Shown one piece after another: positions 28,244 through 35,617 of a stretch of 64,000 bases of DNA. Below the pieces are notes generated by a model. It was not told where the DNA came from, did no database searches, and saw nothing but the letters and a program-made list of their open reading frames with translations. The position numbers were made by a program, and so were the translations under genes. The first letter of the stretch is position 1. Every line of letters starts with the position of its first letter. The DNA comes from JAKFWF01 sp963750535 (GTDB lineage Bacteria > Pseudomonadota > Alphaproteobacteria > Rhizobiales > Hyphomicrobiaceae), in the NCBI GenBank assembly GCA_963750535.1, contig CAVVRF010000032.1, positions 124,001 through 188,000 of the forward strand, written 5' to 3'.

Positions 28244-28684
28244 TCAGTCGGCCGATGCGGTCGTCGTCACGCGCCGGAAATATGCCCGCGAAGGCTGTGG
28301 CAGGGGGTAGGACACCGGCTGGGCGTCGGGCTGCGGATCGTGCGGCGCTGGCACCGCGCCGCTCAACTGCACCGGCGGGCGGGTCCGTGGCCCGCCGTAG
28401 TTGGGGCTGAACGGTTCGTTCGGATCGTCGGGCATCGGCTGCGGCCGACCCTGCGGCTCGATCGGCGCTTCCTGGATCGGGTCGCCAGCCTGGGGCTCGT
28501 AGGCGGTTTGCCGCTGAGGCATCGGTGCGGAAGGCTGCGCGCCGGCCCAGGAAGCATCCTGGTAGCTCGCCTGGTGGGCGCTGCTGCAGGCGGCAAGGCT
28601 CAGGGCAACTATGGCGACGATCGACGCAACGACCGCGGGGCGTGCTGCGGCAGGCAGCAACGGCGGGCAGAAAACGGGACGCAT
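28244..28684 (-). CDS. Probable lipoprotein, proline-rich
   Basis: This 146-residue protein has a hydrophobic start followed by the lipobox LAAC (Cys33), then a hydrophilic Pro/Gln/Asp-rich chain with no recognisable domain. It would be anchored to a membrane by its lipidated cysteine. It lies upstream of dnaE in the same direction with a 110-bp gap. Function unknown. Confidence 0.65.
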   Translation of the reverse strand: MRPVFCPPLLPAAARPAVVASIVAIVALSLAACSSAHQASYQDASWAGAQPSAPMPQRQTAYEPQAGDPIQEAPIEPQGRPQPMPDDPNEPFSPNYGGPRTRPPVQLSGAVPAPHDPQPDAQPVSYPLPQPSRAYFRRVTTTASAD

Positions 28685-29032
28685 GGAACTCGTACTCCGG
28701 CAAACGCGACCTGGACTGGCGCCGAAACTGGCACCGCAGGGTGAAAATTGGCTTAAGCGCTGTGCCGCCTGCGGGCGCCGGAGCCGTCCCGGCGGATGAA
28801 TGGCTGGTGAACGCGGCGTTCAGCGTCGGTTCAAGGCCGCCGGCGGATGCTTCGGCTACCCTGCAAATCATCCCCGGCGTGATCCACGGAGCCAGGCCCG
28901 CAGGGTGGTCTGGCTCCACTTTTTTGCGGGTCTGACCGCACGACATTCCGCCTCGTCAAGGGTTTGCCATCGCCTCCGCCAGCCGGTAGGGTCGAGCCTT
29001 CAGTTGCCCCAACCCCACCGATGGAGATTCCC
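28685..29032. other. Divergent intergenic region between lipoprotein gene and sodB
   Basis: This 348-bp region should hold promoters for both flanking genes. No convincing coding frame is seen. Its notable content is a classic intrinsic terminator on the + strand at 28888-28925, described separately, about 110 bp before the sodB start. Confidence 0.6.
28888..28925 (+). terminator. Orphan intrinsic terminator upstream of sodB
   Basis: GGAGCCAG (28888-28895) pairs with CTGGCTCC (28910-28917) around a 14-base loop, and is followed by AC and six T. No rightward gene lies upstream of it in this intergenic region. It could end a short non-coding transcript starting after about 28690, or attenuate a long sodB leader. 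Confidence 0.65.
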
Positions 29033-29638
29033 ATGGCATTCGAGCTTCCCAAGCTGCCCTATGCCTACGAGGCGCTCGCCCCGTACATGTCGGCCGAGAC
29101 CCTGCAGTTCCACCACGACAAGCATCATCAGGCCTACGTCGACAACGGCAACAAGCTCGCCGGCGACGGCACCAAGTATGCCGGCAAGTCGATCGACGAC
29201 ATCTGCAAAGAGGCCTTCGCCGCCAAGGACATGCCGGTCGTCAACAACATCGGCCAGCACTACAACCACAACCACTTCTGGAACTGGATGAAGAAGGGCG
29301 GCGGCGGCAAGAGCCTGCCGGGCAAGCTCGCCGCGATGGTCGACAAGGATCTTGGCGGCTACGACAAGATGCGCGCCGACTTCGTCCAGGCCGGCGTGAC
29401 GCAGTTCGGCTCCGGCTGGGCCTGGCTCGCGGTCAAGGACGGCAAGCTCACGGTGATGAAGACGCCCAACGGCGAGAACCCGCTGATGCACGGCGCGAGC
29501 CCGATCCTCGGCGTCGACGTGTGGGAGCACAGCTACTACATCGACTATCGCAATGCCCGCCAGAAGTACCTCGAGGCGTTCGTCGACAGCCTGGTCAACT
29601 GGGACTATGTCGAGCAGATGCTGGGCAAGGCGAAGTAG
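29033..29638 (+). CDS. sodB: Superoxide dismutase (Fe/Mn family)
   Basis: This 201-residue cytoplasmic enzyme dismutates superoxide. It shows FHHDKHHQAYVDN with the first metal-binding histidine, a YNHNHFWNWM segment with the second, FGSGWAWLAV, and DVWEHSYYIDY with the aspartate and third histidine. The pattern and length suit the iron-type SodB of alphaproteobacteria, though metal choice cannot be proved from sequence. ATG 29033 follows a GGAGATTCCC leader. Confidence 0.95.
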   Translation: MAFELPKLPYAYEALAPYMSAETLQFHHDKHHQAYVDNGNKLAGDGTKYAGKSIDDICKEAFAAKDMPVVNNIGQHYNHNHFWNWMKKGGGGKSLPGKLAAMVDKDLGGYDKMRADFVQAGVTQFGSGWAWLAVKDGKLTVMKTPNGENPLMHGASPILGVDVWEHSYYIDYRNARQKYLEAFVDSLVNWDYVEQMLGKAK

Positions 29639-29734
29639 GGTTCCAAGGCCCTCAACCCTGAGGCTGTACTAGTTGTTCCGTTCGCTCCGGAACACCGCGC
29701 ACGAATGCGTGTGCGGGGTTCCGGCACCGCGTCG

Positions 29735-30172
29735 CTATTCGGGAACCGGTGTCTGCCCTGCGGCTGCCGGCACGCGCGGGGCAGCCGCCGATGGCTTGCC
29801 GATCTTGGCGTTTGCAGCCGTCGCTTTCGCGGCGGAGGCGAGCGATTGCTTGGCGCCTTTGGTCGCCACCGGCGCACGAGCCGACTTCTTGGTGCCGGAC
29901 TTGGCAGCCGTGGCCGATTTCGCCGGCGAAGGCGTGGTGGCCCCGCGCGCTTGCGGCTTGGCCAGCAGTCGCGGATCGAGCTTCGGGGTTGGCGGCCGCA
30001 CGCGCTGGATCGGCGGCACGATCGGCTCGCCGGGCTGGGCCGCGAGCGAGGCGGCGGGCTCGTTCGGCGCAGCGGAGGGCGCGGCGGTCGGCTGGGCAAC
30101 GACAGGGCTCGCGGCAGCGAGCGTGAGCAGGATCACCGAAGCGCGTGCGAGGCGGCGGCTGACTTGGATCAT
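29735..30172 (-). CDS. Exported Ala/Pro/Lys-rich protein
   Basis: This 145-residue protein starts with MIQVSRRLARASVILLTLAAA and has a VVAQP cleavage region, so it is probably exported. The mature part is low in complexity, rich in Ala, Pro and Lys, resembling basic linker or wall/DNA-binding tails. No domain is recognised. It converges on sodB. The reading frame is open for the whole length with codon use like its neighbours, which supports it modestly. Confidence 0.55.
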   Translation of the reverse strand: MIQVSRRLARASVILLTLAAASPVVAQPTAAPSAAPNEPAASLAAQPGEPIVPPIQRVRPPTPKLDPRLLAKPQARGATTPSPAKSATAAKSGTKKSARAPVATKGAKQSLASAAKATAANAKIGKPSAAAPRVPAAAGQTPVPE

Positions 30173-30206
30173 CTGCTGTCGATCCCGGCTCGGTCCCAGA
30201 GGCGCC

Positions 30207-30368
30207 TCAATATTTCCAGCGGCAGGTTTTCGCCTTCTTGTCGTATTTCTTCAGCAGGCCGCAATGATCGGAGCCAGCCCTTGAGCGGCGGTCGTTGGCG
30301 ATCACCGGCGCGATCGCCACGGTGGCAATCGCAACCACGACCAGGATTGCGAAGAAGCGATTGTTCAT
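30207..30368 (-). CDS. Small exported protein, 53 residues
   Basis: MNNRFFAILVVVAIATVAIAP and an ANDRR site form a signal peptide; the mature part of about 28 residues has two cysteines and a very basic end (KKYDKKAKTCRWKY). I chose ATG 30368; an in-frame extension to 30431 lacks support. It may form an operon with the Ala/Pro/Lys-rich gene 34 bp downstream. Function unknown. Confidence 0.55.
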   Translation of the reverse strand: MNNRFFAILVVVAIATVAIAPVIANDRRSRAGSDHCGLLKKYDKKAKTCRWKY

Positions 30369-30433
30369 TGTGCCGTCGTTGCCGAGCTGATCCCCGGCCC
30401 ACCGCATATACCGCCCACGCTGCTTTGTCACGG

Positions 30434-30445
30434 CCGGACAGGCTC
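30434..30445. repeat. Solo MITE-type end (reverse orientation)
   Basis: CCGGACAGGCTC followed by TCA matches the right outer end of the 268-bp MITEs and extends to 15 or 16 identical bases with copy 1. The rest of the element is absent. It lies upstream of the 53-residue exported protein gene. Confidence 0.5.
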
Positions 30446-30463
30446 TCAGGGCGCCAGAAAGCA

Positions 30464-30495
30464 GAAGAGCCGAGGCAGCGGCGCCTCGGCTCTTC
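30464..30495. terminator. Perfect 13-bp hairpin
   Basis: GAAGAGCCGAGGC (30464-30476) pairs perfectly with GCCTCGGCTCTTC (30483-30495) around six bases. It lies upstream of the leftward small exported gene and next to a solo MITE end. It has no T-run on either side; it may be a terminator for transcription from the right or part of a leftover element. Confidence 0.55.
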
Positions 30496-30966
30496 GGGCT
30501 GGAGTTGAGGAGCTGGCACGCCGGGTGCTCAATCCGGATTGCCGGTCCTAACGATGAGTCTCGAGGTGCCCTCGCCAGTGGCGAAGGCTGCCTCTACTTC
30601 GCCGCCATGATGGCGGACCACTCAGGAACTGCCCTCGACAGCATTGCGCTTCTCGGGCCTGCACTATGACAAGCAAACTGCGTCACCTGCCCCGCCTCGC
30701 GACATGCCGGGAATGGCAGTCGTTGCGAGCAGCGTCGCCAGTTTGCGCATTCATTGGCTCCCTGTCGTTATCAACGATGTCGAATCACGCGCGACTAGAC
30801 CAATGTGTAGGCAGGCAGAGGCGTAAATGTCACCGGGGATTGAAGCGGTTCGGAACTTGCGGTGGCCTCGAGTGACACTTAAGAGTGACACTAGCCGCCA
30901 ACTCGTTCTGCACAGTTTATCAACAGCGATGCGCGCGTTTGCGATCGCGGGCGGCGCCGGAAAGCC
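30496..30966. other. Intergenic region before aroC
   Basis: No convincing gene is visible in this 470-bp stretch. On the minus strand a 28-codon frame near 30740-30655 (starting MRKLATLLATTAIPG) has a signal-peptide-like start and an AGGGAG leader but stops early, so it may be a decayed exported protein. A 10-bp direct repeat lies at 30870-30892 before aroC. Confidence 0.4.
30870..30892. promoter_or_regulatory. Direct repeat upstream of aroC
   Basis: GAGTGACACT occurs at 30870-30879 and 30883-30892, a 13-bp period, about 75 bp before the aroC start. Spacing of little more than one helix turn suits a regulator pair, but no regulator is known. Confidence 0.3.
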
Positions 30967-32061
30967 ATGTCGCACAACTCGTTCGGCCATCTGTTTCGCG
31001 TAACCACCTGGGGCGAAAGCCACGGTCCGGCCATCGGCTGCGTCGTCGACGGCTGCCCGCCCGGAATTCCGCTGCAGCCGGCCGACATCCAGGGCTTCCT
31101 CGACAAGCGCCGGCCCGGCCAGTCGCGCTACACCACCCAGCGGCAGGAGCCGGACACGGTGAGGATCCTGTCCGGAGTGTTCGCCGATGATGCCGGGGTG
31201 CAGGTGACGACCGGGGCGCCGATCGCGCTCGAGATCGAGAACGTCGATCAACGGTCGAAGGACTACGGCGACATCAAGGACAAGTTCCGCCCCGGGCACG
31301 CCGACATCACCTATTGGGAGAAATACGGCATCCGCGACTATCGTGGCGGTGGGCGGTCGTCGGCGCGGGAGACGGCATGTCGCGTCGCCGCTGGCGCGAT
31401 CGCGCGCAAGGTGATCGCCGGCGTCACCGTTCGCGGCGCGCTGGTGCAGATCGGGCCGCACGGGATCGACCGCTCGCGCTGGCAGTGGTCGGCGGTCGAC
31501 ACCAATCCGTTCTTCTGCCCCGACCCGGACAGCGTGCAGCCGTGGGCGGACTATCTCGACGGCGTGCGCAAATCCGGCTCGTCCTGCGGCGCGGTGATCG
31601 AGGTGGTGGCCGAGGGCGTTCCGGCCGGGCTCGGGGCGCCGATCTACGGCAAGCTCGACCAGGACCTCGCATCGGCGATGATGAGCATCAACGCCGTCAA
31701 GGGCGTCGAGATCGGCGACGGTTTCGCGACCGCGGCCTTGTCGGGCGAGGAAAATGCCGACGAGATCCGGATCGGCAACGATGGTCGCCCGTTCTACCTG
31801 TCGAACCACGCCGGCGGCATCCTCGGCGGCATCGCCACCGGGCAGCCGGTGGTGTGTCGCTTCGCGGTGAAGCCGACCTCGTCGATCCTGTCGCCCCGCC
31901 GCACCATCGACCGGCACGGCAACGAGACCGAGATCCTGACCAAGGGCCGGCACGATCCGTGCGTCGGCATCCGGGCGGTGCCGGTCGGCGAGGCGATGAT
32001 GGCGATCGTGCTGGCGGACCACCTGCTGCGCGATCGGGCCCAGGTCGGAGCAAGAGCCTGA
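30967..32061 (+). CDS. aroC: Chorismate synthase
   Basis: This 364-residue enzyme converts 5-enolpyruvylshikimate-3-phosphate to chorismate, the last shikimate step, using reduced FMN. It shows the start SFGHLFRVTTWGESHGP, GRSSARETACRVAAGA in the middle and RHDPCVGIRAVPVGEAM near the end, all family signatures. The ATG at 30967 is preceded by GGAAAG. The stop shares one base with the DCC-family gene start, so the two are coupled. Confidence 0.97.
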   Translation: MSHNSFGHLFRVTTWGESHGPAIGCVVDGCPPGIPLQPADIQGFLDKRRPGQSRYTTQRQEPDTVRILSGVFADDAGVQVTTGAPIALEIENVDQRSKDYGDIKDKFRPGHADITYWEKYGIRDYRGGGRSSARETACRVAAGAIARKVIAGVTVRGALVQIGPHGIDRSRWQWSAVDTNPFFCPDPDSVQPWADYLDGVRKSGSSCGAVIEVVAEGVPAGLGAPIYGKLDQDLASAMMSINAVKGVEIGDGFATAALSGEENADEIRIGNDGRPFYLSNHAGGILGGIATGQPVVCRFAVKPTSSILSPRRTIDRHGNETEILTKGRHDPCVGIRAVPVGEAMMAIVLADHLLRDRAQVGARA

Positions 32062-32552
32062 TGGCGGCGGCCGCCCTCGGCCGGATGTCGGAGCGTCTCG
32101 GCCGGCGCCAGGCCTACTCCTATCGCGACGATCCTTCGGTGCCGCCGTTTCCCGACGACAAGGCGGTGATCGTCTACGACGGCGTCTGCGTCCTGTGCTC
32201 GACGGCGATGCGGACAATTGCACGGCGCGACACGGCCGGCCGCTATCGCTTCATCATCGGCCAGTCGGCGCTGGGCCAGGCGCTGTTCCGCCACTACGGC
32301 CTGGAGCCCGGCGACTTCGAGACCGTGCTTCTGATCGAGGACGGCAGGGCCTGGGGCAAGCTCGACATGGCGCGGCGGGTGGCGGCGGCGATCGGCGGCG
32401 TCTGGCGGCTGTTCGGCTTGTTCTCGATCCTGCCTGGCGGCGCGCAGGACTGGTGCTATGACCGCATTGCGAAAAACCGCTATCGCCTGTTCGGCCGCAG
32501 CGACGTATGCATGGTGCCGGACGCGAGCTGGCGGCTGCGCGTGATCGAATGA
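32061..32552 (+). CDS. DCC family thiol-disulfide oxidoreductase-like protein
   Basis: This 163-residue protein has the DCC signature VIVYDGVCVLCSTAM (DxxCxxC), then FIIGQSALGQAL and a C-terminal YDRIAKNRYRLFGR segment. The family is thioredoxin-like with a presumed redox-active cysteine pair. It overlaps the aroC stop by one base. A dehalogenase-like gene follows nine bases after its stop. Confidence 0.85.
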   Translation: MAAAALGRMSERLGRRQAYSYRDDPSVPPFPDDKAVIVYDGVCVLCSTAMRTIARRDTAGRYRFIIGQSALGQALFRHYGLEPGDFETVLLIEDGRAWGKLDMARRVAAAIGGVWRLFGLFSILPGGAQDWCYDRIAKNRYRLFGRSDVCMVPDASWRLRVIE

Positions 32553-32561
32553 GGTTGTCGG

Positions 32562-33284
32562 ATGGATGCGAAATCGAATGTGAAGGCGATCGTGTTCGAC
32601 GTGTTCGGCACCGTCGTCGATTGGCGTGGCTCGACCATCGCCGAGCTGCGCAGCTTCGCGCGCGGACGCGGCCTGGCGCTCGACTGCGAGGCGTTCGCGG
32701 ATGAGTGGCGCGGGCGCTATCAGCCAGGCATGGAGGAGGTGCGCACCGGCCGGCGACCGTTCGCGATCTTGGACGATCTGCATCGCGAGAGCCTGCTCCA
32801 GCTGCTCGACAAGCACGGCATCGCCGACTTGGCGCCGCACGAGGTCGAGCACCTCGTGCGGATCTGGCATCGCCTGCATCCGTGGCCGGACATGCCGGGC
32901 GGTCTTGCGCGCCTCGGCACACGCTACATCACCGGTACGCTGTCGAACGGCAATGTCGGGCTGCTGACGCGGCTCGCGAAATTCGGTCACCTGCGGTTCG
33001 ACGTCATCCTCGGGGCCGAGCCGGCGCAAGCCTACAAGCCGATGCCCGAGGCATACTTGCGGACCGCGAAGCTGTTGAACCTGGCGCCGGGCGAGATGAT
33101 GCTCGCCGCTGCCCACAACAACGATCTCGCGGCCGCCGCCGCGGTCGGCTTCCACACGGCGTTCATCGTGCGGCCGACCGAAAAGGGGCCGGCGCAGTCG
33201 ATCGATCTGAAAGCCGACCGGGCGTGGGACGTCGTCACCGACAGCTGCCACGGCCTAGCCGATGCCATGGGGTGCCTGAAATGA
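32562..33284 (+). CDS. Haloacid dehalogenase, type II-like
   Basis: This 240-residue HAD hydrolase has the nucleophile motif FDVFGTVVDW, a TLSNGN motif II serine, and K-P-PEAYL for motif III. Motif IV, normally aspartate-rich, reads AAAHNNDL, as in type II 2-haloacid dehalogenases. It would hydrolyse a short 2-haloacid or a related acid, but the true substrate is unknown. It is coupled to the following VOC gene by an ATGA overlap. Confidence 0.85.
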   Translation: MDAKSNVKAIVFDVFGTVVDWRGSTIAELRSFARGRGLALDCEAFADEWRGRYQPGMEEVRTGRRPFAILDDLHRESLLQLLDKHGIADLAPHEVEHLVRIWHRLHPWPDMPGGLARLGTRYITGTLSNGNVGLLTRLAKFGHLRFDVILGAEPAQAYKPMPEAYLRTAKLLNLAPGEMMLAAAHNNDLAAAAAVGFHTAFIVRPTEKGPAQSIDLKADRAWDVVTDSCHGLADAMGCLK

Positions 33285-33748
33285 GCGGTGGAAACAGCAT
33301 CGCGGATTTCGTCGTCCGCGCTCACCATACGGCCTTCAGCTGCGCCGACTACGACGCCGCCAAGCGCTTCTTTGTCGACCTCCTCGGCTTCAAGCTGGTC
33401 GGCGAAATGGAGGATCGCAGCGGCGACGGCCTAGACGTCGTGGTCGGCATGCCCGGTGCGCGCTGCCGCTGGGCGATGCTGGAGCTTGGCGGCTATCACA
33501 TCGAGCTGTTCAAGTGGCTCACTCCGGCGGACGGCCGGGCGGTCGACATCCGGCAGAACGACGTCGGCTACACCCACATCTGCATGCAGGTGCGCGACAT
33601 CGACGAGGTGCACCGGCGGCTGACTGCGGCCGGATATCAGCCGCTCTCGCGGCCGGGCAACATGCGCGGCGGGCGGGCGAAGCCGTTCTATTGCCGCGGG
33701 CCGGAAGGCTGCATCGTCGAGTTCTGCGAGTACCCGATGGGGGCATGA
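33281..33748 (+). CDS. VOC family (glyoxalase/dioxygenase-like) protein
   Basis: This 155-residue protein has two beta-alpha-beta-beta-beta modules: HHTAFSCADYDAAKRFFVDLLGFKL with the first metal-type histidine, a YHIELFKW glutamate, GYTHICMQVRDIDEVHRRL with a second histidine, and GCIVEFCEYP with a second glutamate. A complete metal site is thus possible. Substrate unknown. It ends the aroC-DCC-HAD-VOC coupled group. Confidence 0.85.
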   Translation: MSGGNSIADFVVRAHHTAFSCADYDAAKRFFVDLLGFKLVGEMEDRSGDGLDVVVGMPGARCRWAMLELGGYHIELFKWLTPADGRAVDIRQNDVGYTHICMQVRDIDEVHRRLTAAGYQPLSRPGNMRGGRAKPFYCRGPEGCIVEFCEYPMGA

Positions 33749-33778
33749 TCGGGGCGGCGATTATTGCGTCGCGGCGCG

Positions 33779-33840
33779 GCCGCAACAGCTTGCGCGCTAT
33801 CGGTTGAACGCCGCAACAGCTTGCGCGCTATCGGTTGAAC
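33779..33840. repeat. Perfect tandem duplication of 31 bp
   Basis: Two identical 31-bp units, each containing GCCGCAACAGCTTGCGCGCT, lie head to tail directly after the VOC gene, 100 bp before the DoxX gene. It is probably a recent slippage or duplication event and not a CRISPR. Confidence 0.8.
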
Positions 33841-33939
33841 AATGTGTTTCCCAGGTTCGCCGGCGGTAGCCAGGGTGCGATTCCGTGTCCTATTGCTGCG
33901 GCGTTCGCGTTCGATTCGAGCGAAACCTGGAGGGAAGAC

Positions 33940-34329
33940 ATGGATTTCCTGAAACCCTACGCGTCGCAGATCCTCAGTCTGTTCCGGATCATGTCCGGGC
34001 TGCTGCTGCTGCAGCATGGCACGGCCAAGTATCTGGCCTTTCCCGCCACCAAGTTTGCTGGCGCATCGCCGATGACGATGGGCGGCGCGGCCGGTGTGTT
34101 CGAGCTCGTCGGCGGCGCGCTGCTGGTGCTTGGCCTGTTCACCCGTCCGGTCGCGTTCGTGTTGTCGGGCGTCATGGCGGTCGCCTACTTCTATGCCCAT
34201 GCGCCGCAGGGGTTCTACCCGATCCTCAATGGCGGCGAGCTGGCGGCCCTCTACTGCTTCGGCTTCCTCTATCTGGCCGCAGCCGGCGGCGGCTCCTTGA
34301 GCATCGACCGCCTCATCAGCAAGGAATAG
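33940..34329 (+). CDS. DoxX family membrane protein
   Basis: This 129-residue protein has four hydrophobic segments and the family start SLFRIMSGLLLLQHGTAKYL followed by an FELVGGALLVLGLFTRP loop. DoxX-like proteins are small inner-membrane proteins of unclear redox or sulfur-related role. ATG 33940 follows a strong GGAGGGA site. A pseudoknot-like pair of hairpins lies between it and the convergent DUF2199 gene. Confidence 0.85.
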   Translation: MDFLKPYASQILSLFRIMSGLLLLQHGTAKYLAFPATKFAGASPMTMGGAAGVFELVGGALLVLGLFTRPVAFVLSGVMAVAYFYAHAPQGFYPILNGGELAALYCFGFLYLAAAGGGSLSIDRLISKE

Positions 34330-34340
34330 CGTCCTTCCTC

Positions 34341-34403
34341 GTCGCAGGCGGCCGGCTCCGCGAGACGGAATCGCCTGCGACAACCAAACCGCCATTCCGT
34401 CTC
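34341..34403. terminator. Interlocked inverted repeats (H-type pseudoknot geometry)
   Basis: GTCGCAGGCG (34341-34350) pairs perfectly with CGCCTGCGAC (34372-34381). GAGACGGAAT (34362-34371), inside that loop, pairs perfectly with ATTCCGTCTC (34394-34403). The two 10-bp stems interlock, with no base between the second stem's 5' arm and the first stem's 3' arm, which allows coaxial stacking. The region lies between convergent doxX and DUF2199 and overlaps the stop of the latter. A bidirectional terminator is the simplest role. Confidence 0.6.
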
Positions 34404-34959
34404 AGTCGATGATGGTCACGAAGCCGCGCATGGTGCCGACGAGCGCCAGCGCGCGCTCCAGACAGATGCCGTTCTCCTGCTCGGCGAACAGCGCGTGGCC
34501 ACGATCGGCGACGACGATCGCCGGGCGCAGGCCCTCCTCGTTGCTGAGCCGGATCTCGCAGCCGAGGCCGAGGGTCTCCATCGTCAGCGGCAGGCGATTG
34601 GCGATGCGGCCGGTGAAGCAGGCAACGTGCGTCGGCGCATCGGTGTTGTAATAGACCGCATAGCGATTGAAGTCGCGCGCCGCGACCTCGGCCCACATGC
34701 CGTAGGCGAATACGTCGGTGTGTTCGGCGATGGCTACCTCGAGCACACAGCGAATGAAGAAGCGGGCATCGTCGAGCACGCACAGGTCCGACGAGACGAG
34801 GGCGCGCCGCTCGCGCTCGCCGGCGGGGAGATCGAAGATCGCGTCGGGCAGCGCGAAGCACAGGTCGGGCAACCCATCGTGGATTTCGCGGCAGTCGGGA
34901 CAGCGATAGCGCAGACGAGGTGCCTTGGGAGCAGTTGATACGCTACGAAGAAGCTGCAT
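34402..34959 (-). CDS. DUF2199 domain-containing protein
   Basis: This 185-residue protein has a zinc-ribbon-like YRCPDCREIHDGLPDLCFALPD start, then SSDLCVLDD-RFFIRCVLEVAI and W-EVAARDFNRY, matching DUF2199. Function unknown; the paired cysteines suggest metal binding. It is leftward and alone, converging on doxX. Confidence 0.85.
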   Translation of the reverse strand: MQLLRSVSTAPKAPRLRYRCPDCREIHDGLPDLCFALPDAIFDLPAGERERRALVSSDLCVLDDARFFIRCVLEVAIAEHTDVFAYGMWAEVAARDFNRYAVYYNTDAPTHVACFTGRIANRLPLTMETLGLGCEIRLSNEEGLRPAIVVADRGHALFAEQENGICLERALALVGTMRGFVTIID

Positions 34960-35089
34960 GGGCTCACGGATCCGGCGGCTCGAGATTTACAGGGACGGTA
35001 TCGGGCGGCTCGCTGCGGCGCTGGCCGCTTGCCAGATGCCGCGTCGGCAATACTCCTAGCAGGCTCTCACAAAGACGTTGCGATCCAGT

Positions 35090-35170
35090 ATGGTGGTTTG
35101 CTTAACGGCCAATAACCAAGACCGACTTGGCAGCCAAAAAAGGCCGAAATTTCGGCCAAATGGTGGTTTG
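35090..35170. promoter_or_regulatory. RidA leader region: direct repeat, perfect palindrome and minus-strand terminator-like site
   Basis: ATGGTGGTTTG occurs at 35090-35100 and 35160-35170. Between them is the 16-bp perfect palindrome GGCCGAAATTTCGGCC (35142-35157), 15 bp before the RidA start. On the minus strand it is followed directly by six T (35141-35136), so it also looks like an intrinsic terminator for leftward transcription. It may be an operator, a terminator, or both. Confidence 0.5.
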
Positions 35171-35172
35171 AT

Positions 35173-35586
35173 ATGCAACAAACGCATGAGACGACCGGAC
35201 CACTGTTCCACATGATCGCGGGAGGTCCGAGGCCGGTGGCGCCGTTCTCCCACGCCGTCGAATGCGATGGCTGGGTGTTCGTCACCGGCCAGATGCCGAC
35301 CGATCCGGCCGCGCCCGACGCGCCGCTGCCGGCAGGCGTCGAGGCGCAGACCCGGCGGGTGATGGAGAATCTGCGGCTGGTGCTCGGCGGGATCGGGCTC
35401 GGCCTCGAGCATGTGCTGCAGGCACGGGTGTACCTCACCCACTTCGAGCGCGACTATGCGGCGATGAACTCCGCCTACCAGAGCTATTTCGCTCCTGGAC
35501 GCCTGCCGGCGCGCACGTGCGTCGGCGTCACCGGGCTTGCGGTCGGCGCGCTGGTCGAGATCGACCTGATCGCCAGACGACGCTGA
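35173..35586 (+). CDS. RidA family protein (reactive enamine/imine deaminase-like)
   Basis: This 137-residue protein has the YjgF/RidA fold: PFSHAVECDGWVFVTGQMP early, EAQTRRVMENLRLVLGGIG, and a C-terminal PARTCVGVTGLAVGALVEIDLIA with the conserved arginine of active RidA. Canonical members hydrolyse 2-aminoacrylate-type intermediates; this one is of a more divergent subgroup, so the substrate is uncertain. It converges on gor with 31 bp between stops. Confidence 0.85.
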   Translation: MQQTHETTGPLFHMIAGGPRPVAPFSHAVECDGWVFVTGQMPTDPAAPDAPLPAGVEAQTRRVMENLRLVLGGIGLGLEHVLQARVYLTHFERDYAAMNSAYQSYFAPGRLPARTCVGVTGLAVGALVEIDLIARRR

Positions 35587-35617
35587 CGGCGGCGCGAATG
35601 CCCGCCGTGATCTCAAG

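Noticed and set aside
33779..33840. Possible CRISPR-like repeat
   Set aside because: There are only two contiguous units with no spacers and no cas genes anywhere in the window.
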